Below, in pieces: positions 44,291 to 52,884 of a DNA stretch of 57,292 nt. The translations under genes and the position numbers were made by a program. Each line of letters opens with the position of its first letter. Positions within the stretch are counted from its first letter, which is position 1. The notes beneath the pieces are model-generated. The model did no database searches. It was not told where the DNA came from and saw nothing but the letters and a program-made list of their open reading frames with translations. Origin of the DNA: Sporomusa malonica (GTDB lineage Bacteria; Bacillota; Negativicutes; Sporomusales; Sporomusaceae); NCBI RefSeq assembly GCF_900176355.1, contig NZ_FWXI01000029.1, positions 1 through 57,292 on the forward strand, read 5' to 3'.

Positions 44291-44727
44291 AACAAAGGTT
44301 TAGGGGTTTATGCTCATTTAACAGGCAAATCGATTCTATATGCATCAAGTCAACATAACGATTATAAAGAAAAAACATTTAGGCAAGCATGGTCGGTAAT
44401 CAAAATATCATTATTTTTAGATTCTATCATCGTGACGAACTCAATGTGTATTATGGTAACTAGACGATACTAAAACACGAAATAGTGGTTTCGCGAAATG
44501 GTTCCGACCCCCTTTTGACAAGGGGGTCGGCTTAGCTTTATGGGCTATACTTTTTCGCAAAACACCTATGGATAGAAGGCAAGCTCCACAAATAACTCAC
44601 ATGGTGATGTTTCAGTTGTTAGTTCTGGAAAAAACCATTTCTAGATTTATAGAAGCCAATCTCTAATAGCATAGTCGTTATTCCTCTATTAGATGCATAT
44701 AATGTTTAAAAACTAAAGAGGAGTACG
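44291..44727. other. Upstream region of the hydrogenase genes
   Basis: No gene recognised. It has a strong hairpin, CCGACCCCC (44504-44512) with GGGGGTCGG (44522-44530), a possible terminator for whatever once lay upstream, and must contain the hydrogenase promoter. AGAGGAG precedes the small-subunit ATG. Confidence 0.5.
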
Positions 44728-45720
44728 ATGAACAAAGTAGATTTTTTACGGCTTTGTGAAGAAACTGCAACAGAAGACGCTTTTGCGTTTTCAGCAAGAG
44801 TCTTGCCTGCAGCCCGCGAATATTTGGCACACCATAATAAAGGCAAGCTTCCTGTAATCTGGCTAGAGACAAGTGACAGCGGCGATAACAATATCGCGTT
44901 TATGAACACAACCTATCCATATTTGAACCAGATTTTTACAGATATGATCGACTTAATATACAGCAACACCTTCATGGCCGCCCAGGGGCGTGATGCTCTA
45001 AGTCTAGTAGAAGATACTCTAAGCAATTACTATGGAAAGTTTACGTTAGTGGTTGAAGGTGCCATACCAACCAAAGATGGTGGCATATATAACGTTATCG
45101 CCCGAACGAGAAGAGGTCCTATCACAGCATTAGAAGCAGTAACGAGGCTAGGGGAAGCTGCCGAGTTTGTTGTGGCTATTGGAACTTGTGCTAGTTTTGG
45201 CGGTGTATCGTCCGCTGCTCCCAACGTGACCGGCTCAGTAGGAGTAAGTAAGGTTTTGAAGCGGCGCGTAATCAATGTCAGCGGATGTCCCGTTAATCCC
45301 GATTGGTTTGTAGGGACACTGGCTCATCTTTTGATGTATGGCGAGCCTGAGCTGGATGAGTTAAACCGGCCCAAGCTTTTTTATGGTCATACCGTTCACC
45401 AGCATTGCCAACGGCGGTCTTATTTTGATAAAAAGGATTTTGCCGAAAAGCTTGGGGATATCGAATGCATGTTTTCACAAGGCTGCACAGGTCCGCGTAC
45501 AGGGTCAGACTGCCCATACAGGCAGTGGATTAATCATGTCAGTTGGCCAGTCAAAGTAAATACTCCTTGTATCGGTTGCACCAATCGCGACTTTCCTGAC
45601 GGGTCTGCTCCCTTTTTCACCCCTTTACCTCAGAAAAACAAATCCGAAGGAACTGGTCACCCACAACAGATAACACCGGAAAAGGGGGAGACACATGAGT
45701 CCGCAAAAAATCCTGTTTAG
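44728..45720 (+). CDS. Divergent [NiFe] hydrogenase-like small subunit
   Basis: A 330-residue small-subunit homologue, cytosolic by sequence (no twin-arginine signal). Distal and medial cluster ligands are intact: H224, C227, C247, C253 and then C262, C281, C284 (in SQGCTGPRTGSDCP and NTPCIGCTNRDFPDG). Two proximal-cluster ligands are present, C154 (GTCASFGG) and C187 (SGCPVNPDW). The other two, normally a CTGC-type motif after the first strand, are absent: the segment is VIWLETSDSGDNN, with no Cys between residues 11 and 153. D50 and D53 may replace them. The C-terminal 30 residues are a Lys/Glu/Pro-rich tail overlapping the large-subunit gene by 26 nt. Confidence 0.9.
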   Translation: MNKVDFLRLCEETATEDAFAFSARVLPAAREYLAHHNKGKLPVIWLETSDSGDNNIAFMNTTYPYLNQIFTDMIDLIYSNTFMAAQGRDALSLVEDTLSNYYGKFTLVVEGAIPTKDGGIYNVIARTRRGPITALEAVTRLGEAAEFVVAIGTCASFGGVSSAAPNVTGSVGVSKVLKRRVINVSGCPVNPDWFVGTLAHLLMYGEPELDELNRPKLFYGHTVHQHCQRRSYFDKKDFAEKLGDIECMFSQGCTGPRTGSDCPYRQWINHVSWPVKVNTPCIGCTNRDFPDGSAPFFTPLPQKNKSEGTGHPQQITPEKGETHESAKNPV

Positions 45721-47059
45721 CCCTGTTACACGGCTAAGTGGCTTACTCTCTGTTGAACTTGAAGTAGAACATAGATTAGTTACCGAAGCAGATGTTAGCT
45801 GTACGATGTTTCGTGGATTTGAGTATATAATGCGTAACCACCATGTTACTGATGCAATCTATCTCACCCAGCGTATTTGCGGCATATGCTCCTCCGTCCA
45901 CGGAGCTGTAGCAAGCTATCTGCTTGATCAGTTGTACAACAATGATATCGAGGAGAGCGCCCAGTATTTACGAAACATTATGATGGGCGCAGACTTCTTG
46001 CAGAACCATATCCGTCATTTCTATTTCTTTGGACTACCTGATTTTGTCGTCATGCCTAATCAACCGCCATTTTTAAGTCAAAATTGCTATGACTGCCGAT
46101 TTGATGAAACAGACAATCGACGCTTAGCAAGTCACTATTTAGAAGCTATCAAAGCCGGAGAAAAGAGCCATCAAATTCTCGCCCTGTTCGGCGGCAAGGC
46201 ACCCCACCAACACAGTTTTGTTCACGGCGGGGTCGCTGTAGCACCAACAGCAGATAAAATTAACCAAGCTCTTGCACTTGTACGCGATATTCAGGATTTT
46301 GTGAAACGCTACTTAATGCCAGATACTGAGCTAATCGCCAGATGCTATAGCGACTACTTTCATATTGGCGAAACACCTGGGCGCTTTCTTTCTTTTGGAT
46401 TGTTTCGTTTTGGCAGTAAAAACAATCCAATGCTATGGCACTCAGGTGTATTGGAAAATGGACGATTAAGTGATGTTAATCTTGGCCTTATCCAAGAAGA
46501 TATTTCGAGAGCTTGGTTCGAACGTGCAGCTTGGCAAAAATCAGATGAACTCTCCCCTGCCCCACACAAGCCGGAAGCTTACACCTGGACCAAATCGGTG
46601 CAATATCGGGGAAAACATTATGAAGGCGGTCCATTAGCCCGTATGCTTATGAACGGGTTTTATGACGGCGGTACTTCAACCATGGATCGGATAATCGCTC
46701 GTTCTTTAGAAACTCTTCTTATATCAGAATTAATGGAAGAATGGCTTCATGAGCTACAACCAGAAGAACCTCCTATCCATCAGAAAAAAGATCTTGTCCG
46801 TAACCAGGCTACTGCAGTAACAGATGCTATGCGAGGGCCATTGCTCCATTCTGCGCTGGTGCGAGATGAAAAAGTAGAGAGATATGATATTATTACACCG
46901 ACCGTTTGGAACTTCTCGCCAAAAGACGAGCAAAATAATCGAGGTCCGGCTGAAAGCGCCCTGGTGGGCACTGATATTCCGTCACCGGAACTAAGAAATG
47001 TTATTCTTGGCCGAATTATACGCTCGTTTGATCCATGCATATCCTGCGCAACCCATTAG
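45695..47059 (+). CDS. Divergent [NiFe] hydrogenase-like large subunit, no C-terminal extension
   Basis: A 454-residue large-subunit homologue. The four Ni-site cysteines are present: C62 and C65 in RICGICSSVH, and C448 and C451 in DPCISCATH. The gene stops directly after H454, so the usual C-terminal extension cleaved by a maturation protease is missing. The N-terminal signature, normally R-[IV]-E-G-H, is R13-L-S15-G-L17; the proton-transfer Glu is replaced by Ser. The rest is group-1-like (MFRGFEYIM, GGPLARMLMNG, TPTVWNFSPKDEQNNRGP). No hyp maturation genes are in the window. AAGGGGGAG precedes the ATG, and a terminator follows. Confidence 0.9.
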   Translation: MSPQKILFSPVTRLSGLLSVELEVEHRLVTEADVSCTMFRGFEYIMRNHHVTDAIYLTQRICGICSSVHGAVASYLLDQLYNNDIEESAQYLRNIMMGADFLQNHIRHFYFFGLPDFVVMPNQPPFLSQNCYDCRFDETDNRRLASHYLEAIKAGEKSHQILALFGGKAPHQHSFVHGGVAVAPTADKINQALALVRDIQDFVKRYLMPDTELIARCYSDYFHIGETPGRFLSFGLFRFGSKNNPMLWHSGVLENGRLSDVNLGLIQEDISRAWFERAAWQKSDELSPAPHKPEAYTWTKSVQYRGKHYEGGPLARMLMNGFYDGGTSTMDRIIARSLETLLISELMEEWLHELQPEEPPIHQKKDLVRNQATAVTDAMRGPLLHSALVRDEKVERYDIITPTVWNFSPKDEQNNRGPAESALVGTDIPSPELRNVILGRIIRSFDPCISCATH

Positions 47060-47070
47060 GTTTCATTAGT

Positions 47071-47097
47071 GAGAGGGATTTCCCCTCTCATTTTTAT
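47071..47097 (+). terminator. Terminator of the hydrogenase operon
   Basis: GAGAGGG (47071-47077) pairs with CCCTCTC (47083-47089), followed by ATTTTTATTT, 12 nt after the large-subunit stop. Confidence 0.85.
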
Positions 47098-47192
47098 TTC
47101 CGGGTTTTATACAGAGAACTTATGTAATGATATCTTCATATATTATACTAGGTCAATATAATAATGTTGAAGTTGAGAGAGGAGTGTTAAAT

Positions 47193-47777
47193 TTGGTTTA
47201 TAATAGAAATCGATATCCATGGCAGATTAACATGCCAATGTACGATCACGATGATATGTATTCCAATTATAAAATGTGTCACTGCCCTTACTGTGAACAT
47301 ATTTATAATACTTGTAATCAATTCCATTGCCATTATCCTCCTGCCAGTTATCCTATTAAACTAAAGGACTATGGGCCTAACCCCTTTGCTATTAACATTG
47401 AAAAAGCTACAAAGCAAAACAATAAGTTTCGTATTGCCTTATGGACAGGTAAATATTTTCAACTTACCTTGATGAGTATCAACGTAGGGGAAGATATAGG
47501 TTTAGAAAATCACCCAAATCTCGACCAACTCATACGCATTGAAGAAGGTCAAGGACTTGTCAAAATGGGAGATAGAAAAAACAGATTGAATTTTCGAGTA
47601 AATGTTCGGGAAAATTATGCCTTCATTATACCTGCTGGTAAATGGCATAATCTAATTAACACCGGCGATATACCAATTAAATTATATTCTATTTATGCAC
47701 CGCCTCAGCATCCACATAGTACAGTTCATAAAACTAAAGAAGATGCTGAAGATAACCACCAAGGCTACTACCGATGA
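47193..47777 (+). CDS. Cupin-domain protein with Cys/His-rich N terminus
   Basis: A 194-residue protein of a clostridial cupin family. The start is TTG 47193, 8 nt after GAGAGGAG; the frame is open 22 codons further without a site. Residues 1-50 are rich in Tyr, Met, Asp, His and Cys (MCHCPYCEHIYNTC, NQFHCHYPP). The single cupin barrel follows (FQLTLMSINVGEDIGLENHP; QLIRIEEGQGLVKMG; FIIPAGKWHNLINTG), with His and Glu positions for a metal. Related proteins are often near spore-coat genes, but I cannot assign a role here. A terminator separates it from the hydrogenase genes. Confidence 0.85.
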   Translation: MVYNRNRYPWQINMPMYDHDDMYSNYKMCHCPYCEHIYNTCNQFHCHYPPASYPIKLKDYGPNPFAINIEKATKQNNKFRIALWTGKYFQLTLMSINVGEDIGLENHPNLDQLIRIEEGQGLVKMGDRKNRLNFRVNVRENYAFIIPAGKWHNLINTGDIPIKLYSIYAPPQHPHSTVHKTKEDAEDNHQGYYR

Positions 47778-47995
47778 GATTTTTAAAAGACTTAGAAATT
47801 AGCTTTCTAGGATTAAAAAATTCTAGAAAACTATATCTATAAAAAAGAAAAAAGCACAGAATTTTACATACGATATTCGTGTTTAATTAATTTTGTGAAT
47901 TTTATCAGCAATCTGTCTTTTTCTTTAAATATCCGCTGTGCTGGGGCGCTATTACATTAATTTTATTTATTGACGATCTAAACATAACAAAAAAA

Positions 47996-48029
47996 GCCGG
48001 TTACCGTGGAATCCAAGCACGGCACCGGC
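47996..48029 (-). terminator. Terminator of the recombinase remnant
   Basis: GCCGGT (47996-48001) pairs with ACCGGC (48024-48029), with an inner CCGTG/CACGG pairing; on the minus strand a run of seven T follows. Confidence 0.8.
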
Positions 48030-48031
48030 AA

Positions 48032-48714
48032 TTAATTTTCTTGCTCAAATACACATTCTAATTCTGTCCCATCAAGCAACGTCACTATTATCTGCTTCCC
48101 GTCAACCACTGTCATCTTTTCAGCCAATGCCTTGTATAAATCTATCTTAAACTCCGTTAGCGGTGCAGTCTCCAAAATTATCTTCATGAATTGCCTTGCC
48201 TTGTATCGGTAGAGAGCGTTATCACTTTTTAGTCGCTCGTTCCACTTGGCTATAAAGTAATCCCTGTTTTCAATCAGCGTGTTAAAAATATTGATAACGA
48301 CTTGGTATAAAACCTCATTATAAATATGCTTACTATTACAGCCCTTTTCACCTTTGGCTGGATACTTGCCATTGCAGCGCCAGATAACTCTCCGAAATCG
48401 TTCATCGGTAGAATTCCATACCTTTCTGCCAAAGGCTTTACCATAAGAGCCGCAAATCACCCTGCCCGCAAAAGGATTAGTGGTTGTCGCGTACTCAAGC
48501 TTTTGAATACTATGTTCTACCGCGAAATTTCGCCTGCGTTCCATCTTTGCCAACAGGCAATCGCCGATCATTCGATGAAAATCGGTGCGCTTTTGGTATT
48601 GGTGCGGTAATGCACTTCGTCAGCGTAGATAGTGGCAAAATCCGATTCTGGCCGTTTTTTAATATGCTCTTCGTAGTATCTGACCTGTGCTTCGTAGCTG
48701 CACTCTTCGAATAG
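48032..48714 (-). pseudogene. Broken large serine recombinase
   Basis: 48571-48714 encodes the resolvase-domain piece LFEECSYEAQVRYYEEHIKK then RPESDFATIYADE. The frame then shifts into 48032-48571, which starts with MIGDCLLAK (normally followed by the ISRFARN region) and jumps directly to NPFAGRVICGSYGKAFGRKV and the zinc-ribbon/C-terminal part (GCNSKHIYNEVLYQVVINIF). A large central segment and the N-terminal catalytic Ser region are missing, and a zinc-ribbon Cys is replaced by Tyr in CGSYG. Non-functional mobile-element remnant. Confidence 0.85.
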
Positions 48715-48795
48715 TTTAAGCAAACCAATTAACGAAAGGAGTTTCCCGCGTTCTAACACTGGAAACTTCTTATTTACAGTATATATTGTAATAAT

Positions 48796-48891
48796 TTCGT
48801 CTAAAATATAATAAATATAAATAATAGACGAAACCCAATTGCCCACGCAACGCAGTTCGGCTATAATATAATAAACGTTATTTTTAGACGA
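48796..48891 (+). promoter_or_regulatory. TCGTCTA repeats in the ATPase promoter
   Basis: TTCGTCTA (48796-48803) and TAGACGAA (48825-48832) form an inverted pair. A third TAGACGA (48885-48891) lies exactly 60 nt after the second and abuts the ribosome site GAGGTGA. Each TAGACGA is preceded by a TATAATAAA-like AT block, including TATAATATAATAAA (48862-48875), a likely -10 region. The arrangement suggests autoregulation of the DUF4143 ATPase gene. Confidence 0.6.
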
Positions 48892-48903
48892 CGAGGTGAA
48901 CTC

Positions 48904-50133
48904 ATGAATTATATACACAGAGCAATGGAAGCTACGTTTCTCCGTCTTAACAAGGAGTTTCCCGCGTTGCTGCTCACAGGTCCAAGGCAAGTTGGCAAGA
49001 CAACCATGCTTCAAAAACTAGCTTCAGAGGAGAACATAGGGCGGGAGTATGTGACACTGGACGATTTGACAGAGCGCCAAATGGCGAAGAACGATCCGAA
49101 GCTGTTCCTGCAAATCCACAAGCCGCCGGTGTTTATCGATGAGGTACAGTATGCGCCAGAGCTGTTTACCTATATCAAAATACACGTTGACCAGAACCGG
49201 CGGGCCGGTGACTTTTGGTTGACTGGTTCGCAGGTATTCAAATTGATGGAGGGGATACAGGAGTCGCTGGCCGGGCGTGTCTGCCTGCTGCATATGTCGC
49301 CCATGTCACAGGCGGAAATCTATGGTGCTGCCACTGCACCTTTTGTGCTGGATTTGGAACAGTTGTCACAACGAATCAAGGAGCGCACGCCTATCGATAC
49401 GCCTGCACTTTATGAGCGTATCTTCAGAGGCGGTATGCCCGCCCTCATTAGTGGACAGTATAGCGACCATCGGGCAGTTTATTCCAGCTACATCAGTACC
49501 TATATAGACCGGGATGTAAAGGAACTTTCCGGCACTATCGATTCGCTCAGGTTTATGGATTTCATCACTGCCGCCGCCGCTTTGTGCGGACAGATGCTCA
49601 ACTACAAGACCATTGCTGACGCTGCCGGTATTGACCAGATTACCGCCAAAAACTGGCTTGGGATTTTAGAGAGACTGGGAATCGTGTTTTATCTCCACCC
49701 ATATTCTAACAATATGCTCAAGCGCATGGTAACCAAGCCAAAGCTCTATTTCTATGACTGCGGGTTGGTGGCATACCTGACCAAATGGAGTAACAGCGAT
49801 ACCCTGATGAACGGTGCCATGAGTGGTGCTATTCTTGAAAATTTTGTGGTATCTGAGATTGTCAAGAGCTATCAGAATTGCGGCTGGGAGGCCTTTATTT
49901 ATTACTATCGGGATAAGGACACTAAGGAAATTGATATTCTGCTAGAGGACAGCGGCAAGCTATACCCCATGGAAATCAAGAAAACTGCCACGCCGCAAAA
50001 GCAGCTCACTCGTGTGTTTGGCGTGATTGACAAGGCTACTTTAGAGCGTGGCACAGGAGCTGTGCTTTGTACGACTGATAGGTTGTCAGCGTTTGACAGC
50101 CAGAATTTGATTGTGCCTATTTGGGGGATATAA
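48904..50133 (+). CDS. AAA (AAA_14) / DUF4143 ATPase, intact
   Basis: A 409-residue ATPase common in anaerobes. The P-loop is LLTGPRQVGKTTMLQKLA, followed by the sensor/Walker B-type VFIDEVQYAPELFTYIK and LTGSQVFKLM. The middle contains a helix-turn-helix-like IADAAGIDQITAKNWLGILE and the C-terminal DUF4143 nuclease-like fold has KEIDILLEDSGKLYPMEIKK, resembling a PD-(D/E)XK core (D, E-K). Its role is unknown; toxin-like or genome-defence functions have been proposed for the family. It belongs to a different sub-branch from the two broken ATPases (40401-41131, 50671-50795). Confidence 0.9.
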   Translation: MNYIHRAMEATFLRLNKEFPALLLTGPRQVGKTTMLQKLASEENIGREYVTLDDLTERQMAKNDPKLFLQIHKPPVFIDEVQYAPELFTYIKIHVDQNRRAGDFWLTGSQVFKLMEGIQESLAGRVCLLHMSPMSQAEIYGAATAPFVLDLEQLSQRIKERTPIDTPALYERIFRGGMPALISGQYSDHRAVYSSYISTYIDRDVKELSGTIDSLRFMDFITAAAALCGQMLNYKTIADAAGIDQITAKNWLGILERLGIVFYLHPYSNNMLKRMVTKPKLYFYDCGLVAYLTKWSNSDTLMNGAMSGAILENFVVSEIVKSYQNCGWEAFIYYYRDKDTKEIDILLEDSGKLYPMEIKKTATPQKQLTRVFGVIDKATLERGTGAVLCTTDRLSAFDSQNLIVPIWGI

Positions 50134-50187
50134 GTTTTTTCTTTTACATCTGCGACATTGCCGCCGCCATCTTTGACTAAAAATCAA

Positions 50188-50225
50188 AGCCGCATACTCT
50201 CAAAAAAGAGAGTTGCGGCTCTTTT
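50188..50225 (+). terminator. Terminator of the ATPase gene
   Basis: AGCCGC...ACTCTC (50188-50201) pairs with GAGAGT...GCGGCT (50208-50220), followed by CTTTTG, about 55 nt after the stop codon. Confidence 0.85.
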
Positions 50226-50304
50226 GTTGCCAACCTTGTTGCCAGAAGCTATTTTTCGGCAATAAAAAAGCTTCCAGCAAAAACGCTGGAAGCCTTGATT
50301 TCTC

Positions 50305-50665
50305 TGGCGGAGAGGAAGAGAACGTCACTAATACCTTAAGCAGAACCCTATAAAACATGCGTTATGTTAGGAATGCCTCCTTTTTTTGTCATTACGCATA
50401 GAACTTGATCGACCCGTGGCTACCACCAGTCTAAATCGGTGTCACGCAAGTCTTCTTCCGCAACGGTCAGGTCAGTTTGTAACGATTTGGTCAAGCGGCA
50501 TGTTTATTCCTAAAAGGGTCTTAGCAAATTCAAATTCACGTTCCGAACAACCTTATTAAAGTATTTTATAACGACATCCTCACAGACCTTATCGGACAAC
50601 ATCTCATTCATTATCATCACCTGCTCTTTTTCAGATATTTGCGGCTTATCTTTACCAACTATTCA
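50305..50665. repeat. Dispersed element copy 3, with tRNA-Ser 3'-end-like core
   Basis: Preceded by the hairpin GCTTCCAGC (50270-50278) / GCTGGAAGC (50286-50294) and by a frame reading FVANLVARSYFSAIKKL, again like an integrase tail. It starts with the same 36 nt as copies 1 and 2, continues through the ACATGCG-TTATGTT block and ends at TTACCAACTATTCAACAAAA, then runs into ATPase remnant sequence on the minus strand as copy 1 does. It contains about 90 nt of extra sequence compared with copy 2. Confidence 0.72.
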
Positions 50666-50670
50666 ACAAA

Positions 50671-50795
50671 AAAATCTTTGATATTCAAATGTACAATCCC
50701 CTTGTGGGACATATCGATATCGTCCATACTGACCACAAGCTTAGGAAAGTTATCTTCGATTTGAAGCAGATCCCCAAACTCCCGTTCCTGTTTTT
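50671..50795 (-). pseudogene. 3' fragment of a DUF4143 ATPase
   Basis: The minus strand encodes QEREFGDLLQIEDNFPKLVV and SMDDIDMSHKGIVHLNIKD, nearly the same as the C terminus of the broken gene at 40401-40649. The reading frame is disrupted near its end by extra A residues, and nothing upstream of about 50795 continues it. Confidence 0.85.
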
Positions 50796-51507
50796 TTCGT
50801 TACACTATATATCACTCCAAATACAGAGAATATCAAGTAAAATCTGCAGCACTTTTGCCGAAAAACGCGCGTAAAACTATATTTTTCACAACGTTTTATA
50901 CTGCCTTTTCTTACTGAGTACAGAACAATTTAGGGAAACAAAAGCCCACCAACCGCTAAAACCATAGAGTTTTGGTGGCATAAGGGGTATCCCCCCTTGT
51001 TAATTCTGCAATTTTTCGCGTGAAGGGGGGCGGCGGTCTTGGTGGTAAAGGCTGTAGAGATTGATAGGGGCCTACCGGGGTACATTAGCACTGCGTTAAT
51101 CTTAAAAATGAATCCACTAAAAAAAGAGCACATCTCCTTATGTACTCCACGTGTCATTTGATAGAATCGTGATACTGATTCGCGAAATAGGAGTTTTTGC
51201 GTAAAGATTCGGCACCCCAAATACTGTATCCGAGTCCTCCAGGAAATAGGACTGGCGCACGTCATTCTTCTCATTAAGAAACCATTTTTTACTTTAGCTT
51301 TACTTTGTACCCAAGCATGTAAGCAATGTTGCATATGTCTATAATCTAAAGCTGTTCCTCTAATTGAGAGAGAACAGTTTTGTTTGGTAATGTTTGTAAC
51401 AATTTATTGTCGTCAACTTATCGTTTGTTGACAATAAAGAAACGTCAGACTGTGCAAAAATGGTGATATTCTCAGGCGGTTAATGGTCTAAAGAGCAGAA
51501 TATGAAA
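50796..51507. other. Decayed non-coding stretch
   Basis: No gene I can support. A minus frame at 50930-51334 has no recognisable product or ribosome site. An imperfect inverted repeat, TTATTGTCGTCAAC (near 51404) and GTTGACAATAA (near 51427), lies just beyond the transposase remnant and could be an insertion-sequence end or regulatory site. Confidence 0.5.
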
Positions 51508-51512
51508 AAAAC

Positions 51513-51559
51513 GGCAGCAATCCTGGAAGTAAAAGCTGAACGCTTAGCTGATTGCTGCC
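51513..51559 (-). terminator. Terminator of the transposase remnant
   Basis: GGCAGCAATC (51513-51522) pairs perfectly with GATTGCTGCC (51550-51559); on the minus strand TTTTTTT follows. It overlaps the last codons of the transposase. Confidence 0.8.
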
Positions 51560-52225
51560 ATTGATTTTTCCGTTCCTAAAATTCTGAGCACGCGTTTTAG
51601 GTTATACATTAAACAATGCATAACCGCTTCGCCCTGGACCTTTTCTACTCCCCGCAACAAGAAGTGTGTGTAACCCATTGCTCGTTTGATGGTTCCAAAT
51701 GGGTGTTCCACGATCATCTGCCGCTGTTTGTAAAGCGTCATATTTTTCGCAAATCGTTCATCTGCCCGCGCCATGATGTCATGGTATTCGCCTCTTATGA
51801 TTTGCCGGCCTCGTTTATTTTTTGTGCATTCATCCTTACAAGGGCAGTTCTTGCATACTTTGCTCCGGTACACCTTTTCTTTTGCATCATTCTTGCTTAC
51901 GTTAGGAAAAATTTCCCCTCGTGGGCAAATATAGCAATCGCTTTCTTGATTATACTTAAATTTGTCTAATGTGTAGGCTGGATTTCCCGTGCTCGATGGG
52001 GGATTTTGCTTGGATACGATGGCCGTAATCTGGCCTCGTTCGCACTTTCTTAGGCATTCTCCCGTATAGTACCCTTTGTCGGCAAGTACGGTAGACGTCA
52101 GTAGCGCCATCAGGGTCGTCACCTTGTTCTAGTAGCTCTAAATAGCGCGCGGCAGATTGTTCAAAGTGGTCTAGCATTTTTGGCTATCTTGCCTTTAGTA
52201 AGATTCTTCTTGCGGGCGTTGTTGG
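51544..52225 (-). pseudogene. Broken IS1182-type transposase
   Basis: 51544-52122 encodes the C-terminal half of an IS1182-family DDE transposase (LADKGYYTGECLRKCERG, a Cys-rich CPRGEIFPNVSKND...CKNCPCKDEC insert, EHPFGTIKRAMGYTHFLLRG, VMHCLMYNLKRVLRIL). A shifted frame upstream reads MLDHFEQSAARYLELLEQGD, and another shifted piece near 52200 reads NARKKNLTKGKIAK. At least two frameshifts are present and the N-terminal third is missing. Confidence 0.85.
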
Positions 52226-52427
52226 CTCTTATCAAACCATTCCACCTTTCACGCAGGCACAAAACGATACATTATTTTGCCTATAACCAATTTTTCATCT
52301 TTTTCACCGTAATTCCTGTAAAACCACTGGTACTAATCAAATGTGTATGTAAAATTACCACTCTCATCACTACTCACCGAAATGAATAGGCACCTTTTCC
52401 AATCTTTCCAGCTATCCTTCCATCCTC

Positions 52428-52814
52428 CTACACCCCAGTATTCGAACTTCGTGTCTGTACGGACAACGCCATAGTAACTCTATCATCACATTCGCCAAGT
52501 TCGGCCAAAGTGCCTTCCCACACACGGGTGCTTGATTTGGCATAAAGGTAGATGCTTTGCTCGTAATCGAGATAAGGCCCAACCGGGATAGTTATACTGC
52601 TATTCGGCTTAACACCATACCAGCCTCTGGTAAACGATGTGTTCCTGTCAAAATCCCAATTACTAATCGATACCCACACTGTTTCGGATCGATTGTTGAT
52701 TAGGTGCAGAGTTGATGGCTTAGTCGCCGCCCACGCCTGCTGCGGAGTAATAAGCGCCACCAGCAGTACTCCCAGGAATATTTTTGCCACAATACCCCTA
52801 ATCATTTTCGCCAT
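52428..52814 (-). CDS. Secreted DUF1036-like protein
   Basis: A 128-residue exported protein. The start is ATG 52814 behind GGAGGAG (52821-52827). Signal peptide: residues 1-30, ending PQQAWAA. The mature part reads LHLINNRSETVWVSISNWDF, TRGWYGVKPNSSITIPVG and IYLYAKSSTRVWEG, which matches the general layout of DUF1036 proteins (small beta domains with a W-x-V...GWW/GWY pattern). Function unknown. It is last in a run of small exported-protein genes. Confidence 0.72.
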   Translation of the reverse strand: MAKMIRGIVAKIFLGVLLVALITPQQAWAATKPSTLHLINNRSETVWVSISNWDFDRNTSFTRGWYGVKPNSSITIPVGPYLDYEQSIYLYAKSSTRVWEGTLAELGECDDRVTMALSVQTRSSNTGV

Positions 52815-52884
52815 TTTACACTCCTCCATTTATTATTTATCACATAAGGCTAGTCATAAAGAAGCTGCTTTAGTCTAGTCGCAG

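Noticed and set aside
50930..51334. 134-residue minus-strand frame
   Set aside because: No domain, no ribosome site and a low-complexity remnant-like composition in a decayed region.
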